Below, piece after piece: positions 5,906-11,548 of a stretch of DNA of 11,548 nt. The translations under genes were made by a program, and so were the position numbers. The DNA lies in contig DATMIW010000060.1 of the NCBI GenBank assembly GCA_035554115.1, forward strand, positions 1 through 11,548, read 5' to 3'. Position 1 is the first letter of the stretch; each line of letters opens with the position of its first letter. The notes under the pieces were generated by a model. It saw only the letters and a list, made by a program, of their open reading frames with translations. It had not been told where the DNA came from and did no database searches. Source of the DNA: CAXTSE01 sp035554115 (GTDB lineage Bacteria; Actinomycetota; Actinomycetes; Actinomycetales; Microbacteriaceae).

Positions 5906-7111
5906 ATGCCCACAGCTTCTGCGACGACGAGCGTGCCCACGAGCACGTCCGAGGCGCGCGCGGCACCCATGCTGCGCATCGGCTCGCTTGAACTCGACGT
6001 GCCCGTGGTGCTGGCACCCATGGCCGGGATCACGAACACCGCTTTTCGGCGTCTGTGCCGTGAATATGGAGCGGGTCTCTATGTCTCCGAGATGATCACC
6101 AGCCGCGCGCTCGTGGAACGGACCCCGGCGAGCATGCGCCTCATCCGTCACCATGAGTCGGAAACGACCCGCAGCATCCAGCTCTATGGCGTCGACCCGA
6201 CGACAGTTTCCGAGGCCGTGACGATGCTCGTGGCCGAAGACCGCGCCGATCACATTGACCTGAATTTCGGCTGCCCTGTGCCGAAGGTGACGCGCAAAGG
6301 TGGGGGCGCAGCTCTGCCCTGGAAGCTCGACCTGTTTCGCGACATTGTCGAGCGCGCGACGAAGGCTGCGGGCAGCATCCCGCTCACCGTCAAGATGCGC
6401 AAAGGGATCGACAGCGACCACCTGACCTACCTCGAAGCGGGTCGCATCGCCGAAGCAGCAGGAGTGGCGAGCGTCGCGCTACACGGACGCACGGCCGCCG
6501 AGTTCTATTCCGGTGAGGCGGACTGGTCGGCCATCGCCCGGCTCAAAGAAGCTGTGACGAGCGTGCCGGTTCTTGGCAACGGCGATATCTGGAGTGCTGA
6601 CGACGCGCTCCGCATGATGTCCGAAACCGGATGCGACGGCGTCGTCGTCGGACGTGGATGCCTGGGGCGCCCGTGGCTGTTCGGCGACCTCGCCGCCGCC
6701 TTCCGTCCGTCGGTCGAGCCCGTCGAGACCCACGCCATCCAGCCCACCCTCGGCGAGGTCGCTCGCGCCTTCCAGCGTCACGCCGAACTTCTCGTCGAGT
6801 TCTTCGACGACGAGCAGCGGGCCTGTCGCGACATCCGCAAGCACGTTGCCTGGTACTTCAAGGGCTACTCCGTCGGGGGTGAGCTGCGCGCCGCTCTCGC
6901 CACGAGCAGCAGCCTGGACGAGATCGCCGAGCTGCTGTCGCGCCTCGACCCCGAGCAGCCGTACCCCGGTGCCGACGCCGAGGGTCAGCGCGGTCGCGCC
7001 GGCACCCCGAAACGCCCTGCCCTTCCCGATCGCTGGCTCGAGAGCCGCGAACTCGACACTGTCGGGCGCGCAACTCTCACCGAGACCGAAGCCGACACCC
7101 ACGGTGGGTGA
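5906..7111 (+). CDS. dusB: tRNA-dihydrouridine synthase (DusB/NifR3 family)
   Basis: A 401-residue flavoenzyme that reduces specific uridines in tRNA to dihydrouridine with FMN and NADPH, in the cytosol. Seen: FMN-site VVLAPMAGITNTAFRRLC (34-51), GLYVSEMI (57-64), IQLYG (91-95), the catalytic Cys123 in NFGCPVPKV, Lys163 in VKMRKG, His193 in ALHGRT, GNGDI (224-228), and GVVVGRGCLGRPW (245-257). The helical C-terminal domain has CRDIRKHVAWYFKGY, typical of the DusB/NifR3 branch. Residues 1-20 are a Ser/Thr/Ala-rich extension; Met22 (5969) is an alternative start, but the strong GGGAGG points to 5906. A polar tail after about 355 is variable in the family. The gene overlaps dgt by 8 nt, so the pair is probably co-translated. 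The tRNA position modified cannot be read from the sequence. Confidence 0.95.
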   Translation: MPTASATTSVPTSTSEARAAPMLRIGSLELDVPVVLAPMAGITNTAFRRLCREYGAGLYVSEMITSRALVERTPASMRLIRHHESETTRSIQLYGVDPTTVSEAVTMLVAEDRADHIDLNFGCPVPKVTRKGGGAALPWKLDLFRDIVERATKAAGSIPLTVKMRKGIDSDHLTYLEAGRIAEAAGVASVALHGRTAAEFYSGEADWSAIARLKEAVTSVPVLGNGDIWSADDALRMMSETGCDGVVVGRGCLGRPWLFGDLAAAFRPSVEPVETHAIQPTLGEVARAFQRHAELLVEFFDDEQRACRDIRKHVAWYFKGYSVGGELRAALATSSSLDEIAELLSRLDPEQPYPGADAEGQRGRAGTPKRPALPDRWLESRELDTVGRATLTETEADTHGG

Positions 7112-8369
7112 ATCTGCGGCATCCCCGGGCTACACCCCTCGGGATGCGGAACGCTGGCTCCCCGAGCAACACAGCAGTCAGCGCAGCGATTTCGCGCGCG
7201 ACCGCGGACGCCTGCTGCACTCGAGCGCCCTGCGGCGCCTCGCTGTCAAAACGCAGGTACTGAGCCCCGCGGCCGGAATCGATTTCGCCCGCAACCGGCT
7301 CACGCATTCGCTCGAGGTCGCACAGGTCGGTCGTGAGCTGGCCGTCAATCTCGGCCTGGACCCGGATGTTGTCGACACCGCCTGCCTTGCCCACGACCTC
7401 GGGCATCCCCCTTTCGGTCACAACGGCGAGCGCGCGCTCGCCGAATGGGCACAGGATGTGGGCGGCTTCGAGGGCAACGCGCAGACGCTCCGTCTGCTTA
7501 CGCGGCTGGAGCCGAAGGTTTTCGGCCCCGATGACGACGGCTTCGGCGGGCGCAGCTATGGGCTCAACCTCACTCGCGCGAGCCTCGATGCGAGCTGCAA
7601 ATACCCCTGGCCCGAGCAGCAGGGCATTCCCGATCCGAGCGGCCGCAGCAAATTCGGCTTCTATGCCGACGACGAGCCGGCGTTCGTCTGGCTGCGCGCC
7701 GGAGCCCCGGAGCGGGTGCGCTGTATCGAAGCCCAGGTGATGGATCTCAGCGACGACATCGCCTATTCGGTTCACGATTTCGAGGACGCGATTGTGAGCG
7801 GCTACCTCAATGTGCCCGCGCTGAGCTCACGGGTCGCTCACGATGAGCTGGTGGACAGCATGTTCGAGTGGATCGGTGGCGAACTCGACCACGACACCCT
7901 CATCGCCGCATTCGATCGCCTCGACAACCTCGTCTATTGGATCGACACCTGGGACGGATCACGCCGCGACCTCGCCCGCCTCAAGAACCTCACCTCGCAG
8001 CTGATCGGCCGATTCTCGGGTGAGGCGGTCCGGGCGACTCGTGCCGCGCATGAGCAGGGGTCGCTCGCGCGTTTCGGGGCGGATGTCGTGGTGCCGCTCG
8101 AAACGCAGGCCGAGATTGCGGTGCTGAAAGGCATTGTCGCCGCCAATGTGATGTCGACCAATTCCCGTAAACCGATCTATGCCCAACAGCGCAGCATCCT
8201 GACGGAGCTTGCCGAGCAGCTGTGGGCCCAGCCCGAACACCTCGATATCGGATTCACGGGGGACTTCGCGAGCGCGTCCGATGATGCCGCCCGCAAGCGT
8301 GTCATTGTCGATCAGGTTGCGTCGCTCACCGATGTGTCGGCGATGTCGTGGCACGAGCGGCTGGTCTAG
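7104..8369 (+). CDS. dgt: Deoxyguanosinetriphosphate triphosphohydrolase-like protein (HD domain)
   Basis: A 421-residue HD-superfamily hydrolase that cleaves dNTPs to deoxynucleoside and triphosphate, so it helps set dNTP pools. Seen: N-terminal DFARDRGRLLHSSALRRLAVKTQV (29-52), the first metal ligand His68 in NRLTHSLEV, the HD pair His97-Asp98 in CLAHDLGHPPFGHNGE, and the later Asp in DLSDDIAYSVHDFEDA (Asp217/218). The C-terminal part is helical. The length fits the shorter actinobacterial dGTPase-like branch, not the roughly 500-aa E. coli enzyme, so strict dGTP specificity should not be assumed. GTG 7104 is the start, inside the dusB end. The reading frame stays open upstream to 6654, but that part is dusB read in another frame. 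The TAG stop shares CTAG with the convergent aldehyde dehydrogenase. In mycobacteria dgt lies directly next to dnaG; here another gene separates them. Confidence 0.94.
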   Translation: MGESAASPGYTPRDAERWLPEQHSSQRSDFARDRGRLLHSSALRRLAVKTQVLSPAAGIDFARNRLTHSLEVAQVGRELAVNLGLDPDVVDTACLAHDLGHPPFGHNGERALAEWAQDVGGFEGNAQTLRLLTRLEPKVFGPDDDGFGGRSYGLNLTRASLDASCKYPWPEQQGIPDPSGRSKFGFYADDEPAFVWLRAGAPERVRCIEAQVMDLSDDIAYSVHDFEDAIVSGYLNVPALSSRVAHDELVDSMFEWIGGELDHDTLIAAFDRLDNLVYWIDTWDGSRRDLARLKNLTSQLIGRFSGEAVRATRAAHEQGSLARFGADVVVPLETQAEIAVLKGIVAANVMSTNSRKPIYAQQRSILTELAEQLWAQPEHLDIGFTGDFASASDDAARKRVIVDQVASLTDVSAMSWHERLV

Positions 8370-9796
8370 AAGGGGTAGCGCTCGATTTCGCTCTGCACAG
8401 TCACCCACTGCGTCTCAGTGAAGGCCTCGATATTGGCGTCGATTCCGCCGAATCGGGAACCGGTGCCGGATGCCCCGACGCCGCCGAATGGCGCGACGGC
8501 TTCGTCATCCACCGTCTGGTCGTTGATGTGCACGATGCCGCTCGGGATGCGTTCCGAGAGTTCGAAGGCACGGAATGCATCTTTCGCCAGAATGCCCAGC
8601 GAAAGTCCGTAGTCGCTGCGGGTTGCCAGCTCGACGAGTTCGTCGATCGTCGAGAAGCGCATCACGGGGGCGACGGGTCCGAACACCTCGTCGGCGAAGG
8701 CAGGGTGATCCGGCGCACTGTCGGCGAGAACCGTCGGCCGGTAGAACAGGCCGTCATAGGTGCCCCCGGCGGCGAGCCGCGCACCCCCGTCGACGCTTCC
8801 GGTGACGAGCGCGTGGATCTTGTCGCGTTGTCCGGCGTCGATGATGGGACCGAGGGGCGCGCCGGTCGTCGGGTCGCCCACCGGAATGCCATCTGCTGTC
8901 GCGGCGAGCCGTTCAACGTATTCGTCGTAGATCGCGTCCTGCACGAAGTGGCGGCCGGTGGTCATGCAAATCTGGCCCTGGTGCAGGAACGAGCCCCAGG
9001 CTCCCGCAGACACGGCGGCCGGGACATCCACGTCGTCGAGCACAATGAGGGCGTTGTTGCCGCCGAGTTCCAGGTGGGCACGCTTCAGGTGTCGCCCGGC
9101 GAGTTCACCGACGGCACGGCCCGCCGCCGTCGACCCGGTGAACGAGATCACCCGCACGCTCGGCGCCTCAACAAGTCCAATGCCAATATCGGCGCGGCCG
9201 GGCAGCACCTGCAGCACATCCGAGGGCAGACCGGCTTCTTCCAGGATCGCGGCGAGGAAGAGTCCGCCCGATACTGTCGTTCGCGGGTCGGGCTTCAAGA
9301 TGACGGCATTGCCGGTCGCGAGCGCCGGCGCAACCGAGCGCATGGCCAAAATCGCGGGGAAGTTGAAGGGTGAGATGACGCCCACCGTGCCAACCGGAAT
9401 GCGCCGGGCGAGACTGAGGCGCGGTTTACCGCTGCGCAGCAGCTGCCCGTAGGGCGCGAGGGTCGTCGCAGCTGCGAGATGGAACTCGCTCGCCACCAGG
9501 TGGGTTTCGAAGGCCGCTTTGCCCTGCCCCGATCCTGCTTCGCGCATAAGCCACCCGGCCAGCACATCCGCGTGCTCCTTTATAAGGGCGCCCGCACGCC
9601 GGAACACCGCCGCTTTGTCCTCGAAGGAACTCGCCGCCCAGGCGCGTTGTGCCTCCTCTGCCCGCGCCGTCGCCACGGCCAGGTCGGCGGGAGTTGCCAG
9701 CGTGTAGCTGCCGAGCGTCTCGCCCGTTGCGGGAGAGACGACCGTGACGGTCTCGCCGGATCCCGTAGTGAATGTGGTCTGGTCAAAGAAGGACAT
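8366..9796 (-). CDS. Aldehyde dehydrogenase, benzaldehyde/vanillin dehydrogenase type (NAD(P)+)
   Basis: A 476-residue soluble ALDH that would oxidise an aldehyde to its acid. Seen: the oxyanion Asn145 in SPFNFP, Lys168 in ILKPDPRT (cofactor ribose), the Rossmann turn SFTGSTAAGR (218-227), general base Glu243 in LELGGNN, catalytic Cys277 in GQICMTTGR, EVFGPVAPV near 370, and the C-terminal PFGGVGASGTGSRFGG. The LKPDPRT and GQICMTTGR wording is what I associate with the XylC-like benzaldehyde and vanillin dehydrogenases; true substrate unknown. No other aromatic-catabolism gene is nearby. All catalytic residues are present. The ATG at 9796 has no good Shine-Dalgarno but has TACCGT 5 nt upstream, so a leaderless transcript is possible. 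The gene lies on the opposite strand between dgt and dnaG, facing dgt with overlapping stops, which suggests insertion into an older dgt-dnaG pair. Confidence 0.94.
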   Translation of the reverse strand: MSFFDQTTFTTGSGETVTVVSPATGETLGSYTLATPADLAVATARAEEAQRAWAASSFEDKAAVFRRAGALIKEHADVLAGWLMREAGSGQGKAAFETHLVASEFHLAAATTLAPYGQLLRSGKPRLSLARRIPVGTVGVISPFNFPAILAMRSVAPALATGNAVILKPDPRTTVSGGLFLAAILEEAGLPSDVLQVLPGRADIGIGLVEAPSVRVISFTGSTAAGRAVGELAGRHLKRAHLELGGNNALIVLDDVDVPAAVSAGAWGSFLHQGQICMTTGRHFVQDAIYDEYVERLAATADGIPVGDPTTGAPLGPIIDAGQRDKIHALVTGSVDGGARLAAGGTYDGLFYRPTVLADSAPDHPAFADEVFGPVAPVMRFSTIDELVELATRSDYGLSLGILAKDAFRAFELSERIPSGIVHINDQTVDDEAVAPFGGVGASGTGSRFGGIDANIEAFTETQWVTVQSEIERYPF

Positions 9797-9801
9797 GGTT
9801 C

Positions 9802-9807
9802 ACGGTA
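9802..9807 (-). promoter_or_regulatory. Candidate -10 box for a leaderless aldehyde dehydrogenase transcript
   Basis: The minus strand reads TACCGT, a TANNNT match 5 nt before the ATG. The box partly overlaps an imperfect palindrome at 9805-9821. No -35 was found. The case rests on spacing like that at glyS and dnaG. Confidence 0.35.
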
Positions 9808-9821
9808 GAAGGGCCCCCTAC
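9805..9821. promoter_or_regulatory. Imperfect 17-bp palindrome, possible operator
   Basis: GTAGAAGGGCCCCCTAC is symmetric around 9813: six of eight base pairs match (outer GTAG/CTAC and inner GG/CC), with two central mismatches. It overlaps the aldehyde dehydrogenase -10 candidate and lies just upstream of the gene, where a repressor would block transcription. Palindromes of this quality also arise by chance in GC-rich DNA. No regulator gene is present in the window. Confidence 0.25.
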
Positions 9822-9912
9822 GGCGCGTCTGCACACTGGACGTGGTTGATCACTGAGGGGCAAGCACCGGGCAGCTGTGGTCAAAGCGGCGGCGCGATGT
9901 ACCGGCCGAACC

Positions 9913-9918
9913 TAGAAT
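9913..9918 (+). promoter_or_regulatory. -10 box TAGAAT for a likely leaderless dnaG transcript
   Basis: TAGAAT matches the TANNNT consensus fully and differs from TATAAT at one base. Six nucleotides (CAGCAC) separate it from the ATG at 9925, so transcription should begin at or next to the A of the start codon. There is no Shine-Dalgarno in front of dnaG, which agrees with leaderless translation. No clear -35 is seen at 16-18 nt upstream. Confidence 0.55.
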
Positions 9919-9924
9919 CAGCAC

Positions 9925-11548
9925 ATGCCCGGCCTCATACGCAGAAGCGATATCGACGAGGTGCGAGCGCGCATCAACCTCGCCGATGTTGTCGGCGACT
10001 ATGTGACGCTGAAGAACGCTGGCGTCGGGTCGATGAAGGGACTGTGCCCGTTCCATGAGGAGCGCAGTCCGAGCTTCCATGTGCGACCGCAGGTTGGTTT
10101 CTACCACTGCTTCGGATGCGGCGAGGGCGGCGACGTCTTCACCTTCCTGCAGAAGATGGATCACACCACCTTCCAAGAGGCTGTCGAACGTATGGCCGCG
10201 CGCATCGGATTCGAGCTGCACTACGAAGACGGCGGCCAGGCGAGCGATCACGGCAACCGTGCACGGCTGTTTGCCGCCAACGCTGCCGCCGAGCTGTTCT
10301 TCCGCGAGCAGCTTGCGACACCTGCCGCGCAGATCGGACGCGACTTCTTGGGTCAGCGCGGCTTCGATCAGACCGCCGCCGCCCATTTCGGCATCGGATT
10401 CGCCCCCAAGTCGTTCGATGCGCTCAGCACCGCACTCAAAGCACAAGGGTTTACCGAGCTCGAGTTGACGACCGCTGGACTTCTCAGCACGGGCGATCGC
10501 GGCAATGCCTACGACAGGTTCCGCGGACGCCTTATCTGGCCGATTCGCGATATCACTGGCCAGACGATTGGCTTCGGCGCTCGCAAACTGCTCGACGATG
10601 AGCAAGACAAGGGGCCGAAATACCTCAACACCCCCGAGACCCCGATCTATCACAAGAGCCAGGTGCTCTATGGGCTCGATCTTGCGCGACGAGACATTGC
10701 CAAAGGCAAGCAGGTCGTCGTCGTCGAGGGCTACACCGATGTCATGGCCTGCCACCTAGCTGGCGTCGCGACAGCTGTCGCCACCTGTGGAACGAGCTTC
10801 GGCGTCGACCACATCAAGGTCATCCGGCGCGTGCTCGGCGACCAGGACAATGCCGATACGACCGGCCTCGGCGAGGTCATCTTCACCTTCGACCCGGATG
10901 AGGCGGGCCAGAAGGCTGCCAGTCGCGCCTTCGCCGAAGAGCAGCGCTTCGCCGCGCAGACCTTTGTCGCGGTCGGGCCCGAGGGCCTCGACCCGTGCGA
11001 CCTCCGCCTGCAGCGCGGCGACGATGCGGTACGTGGTCTGATTGCGGCACGGAAGCCGATGTTCGAGTTCATGATCCGGCGGCGGCTGGCGGGCCACGAC
11101 CTCGAGACGGTTGAGGGCCGGGTCGCGGCGCTGCGGGCATCCGCACCTGTTGTCGCGGGCATCCGGGATCGCGCCCTCAGCGTCGGCTACGTGCGCAATC
11201 TGGCAGGGTGGCTGGGCCTCGATCCCGTCGAGGTGGGCCGCGCGGTGGCCTCCGCGCAGAAGCGCGCCTCGGCGGCTCCGCAGCCGGGTCCCGCCCCGCG
11301 TGCCGCCGGCAGCGACCCTCGCACCTCGGGGGCCCCTGTCGCGGCACCGGAGCCGGCACCCGAACGACCGTTGAGCATGACCGAGCTGCCCACGGATCCG
11401 ATCACGAGATCTGAACGCGACGCTCTGATGGCGATTCTGCAGCACCCCACAGATGTCGGGGCGGAACTGGTGGAACGTGCGACCCGCGTGCGTTTCGTCA
11501 ATGCGACGCTCTCTGTCGTGCGCGACGCTGTTTCCGCGAGCCTGGATC
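9925..11548 (+). CDS. dnaG: DNA primase, 3' end beyond the window
   Basis: The first 541 residues of DnaG, which makes RNA primers for DNA replication and works with the replicative helicase. The frame is open to the window's last base. Seen: zinc-binding CHC2 domain with Cys41, His44, Cys62 and Cys65 (CPFHEERSPSFH ... FYHCFGCGEGGDVFTF), the basic core motif YDRFRGRLIWPIRD near 194-207, KGPKYLNTPET, and the TOPRIM motifs VVVVEGYTDVM (Glu268) and TFDPDEAG (Asp323, Asp325). A Pro/Ala-rich linker follows at roughly 450-485, then the start of the helicase-binding C-terminal domain. Actinobacterial primases are usually somewhat over 600 residues, so perhaps 60-100 are missing. The ATG at 9925 begins the normal MPGLIRRSDIDEVRARIN start and sits 6 nt after TAGAAT. 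The dnaG-dgt-dusB neighbourhood is typical of actinobacteria. Confidence 0.97.
   Translation, partial: MPGLIRRSDIDEVRARINLADVVGDYVTLKNAGVGSMKGLCPFHEERSPSFHVRPQVGFYHCFGCGEGGDVFTFLQKMDHTTFQEAVERMAARIGFELHYEDGGQASDHGNRARLFAANAAAELFFREQLATPAAQIGRDFLGQRGFDQTAAAHFGIGFAPKSFDALSTALKAQGFTELELTTAGLLSTGDRGNAYDRFRGRLIWPIRDITGQTIGFGARKLLDDEQDKGPKYLNTPETPIYHKSQVLYGLDLARRDIAKGKQVVVVEGYTDVMACHLAGVATAVATCGTSFGVDHIKVIRRVLGDQDNADTTGLGEVIFTFDPDEAGQKAASRAFAEEQRFAAQTFVAVGPEGLDPCDLRLQRGDDAVRGLIAARKPMFEFMIRRRLAGHDLETVEGRVAALRASAPVVAGIRDRALSVGYVRNLAGWLGLDPVEVGRAVASAQKRASAAPQPGPAPRAAGSDPRTSGAPVAAPEPAPERPLSMTELPTDPITRSERDALMAILQHPTDVGAELVERATRVRFVNATLSVVRDAVSASLD

Noticed and set aside
5197..6421. Open frames opposite the NHL gene (5197-5991, +) and dusB (5660-6421, -)
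   Set aside because: Both are shadows of strongly supported genes and cross the divergent promoter region.
6654..7103. 150-residue N-terminal extension of dgt
   Set aside because: This is dusB coding sequence read in another frame, Ser/Pro/Arg-rich and unlike any HD hydrolase. The GTG at 7104 gives the normal start.
8348..9373. 341-codon open frame on the + strand opposite the aldehyde dehydrogenase
   Set aside because: It is a codon-bias shadow of a gene with every ALDH catalytic residue in place; no domain is recognisable and it overlaps the dgt end.
9850..10755. 301-codon minus-strand frame opposite dnaG
   Set aside because: It runs antisense through the primase zinc domain and core; dnaG is certain, and the minus frame has no recognisable motif.

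Overview
The window is about 11.5 kb of densely packed, high-GC chromosome from a Gram-positive actinobacterium. The best guess is Micrococcales, probably Microbacteriaceae. The guess rests on strong G/C preference at third codon positions, GTG starts, a glycyl-tRNA synthetase and DnaG of actinobacterial type, and the order glyS ... dusB - dgt - dnaG. It is inference from protein character and gene order, not from a database match. I see no rRNA, tRNA, CRISPR array, insertion sequence or phage gene.

Left block (1-4757, + strand): the 3' end of nadC (NAD synthesis), a NifS/IscS-type cysteine desulfurase, glyS, a CPBP-family membrane protease, a FrnE-like cytosolic DsbA-fold oxidoreductase, and a 43-residue ORF with a C-x4-C motif. 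Spacing is tight: 13 nt, 28 nt, a 4-nt GTGA overlap, about 27 nt, a 4-nt ATGA overlap. The block ends at a perfect 14-bp hairpin terminator at 4725-4757. A likely leaderless promoter sits just before glyS, so the block may hold two transcription units: nadC-nifS, and glyS onward.

Middle (4777-8369): a minus-strand, cytosolic six-bladed NHL beta-propeller of unknown function converges on the terminator. Its promoter region (5794-5905) is shared with the divergent dusB (tRNA dihydrouridine synthase). dusB overlaps dgt (dNTP triphosphohydrolase) by 8 nt, so the two are probably co-translated.

Right (8366-11548): a minus-strand aldehyde dehydrogenase of the benzaldehyde/vanillin dehydrogenase type lies between dgt and dnaG. 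Its stop codon and that of dgt share one CTAG. A 128-nt divergent gap follows, then dnaG (primase), which has a perfect TAGAAT box 6 nt before its ATG and runs off the window end.

Most genes are housekeeping: NAD and Fe-S supply, tRNA charging and modification, dNTP control and replication priming. The accessory or poorly known parts are the 43-aa ORF, the NHL propeller and the aldehyde dehydrogenase. I do not see a complete new defence or mobile system here. The best leads are the 43-aa cysteine-motif ORF coupled to the FrnE gene and the histidine-rich NHL propeller.
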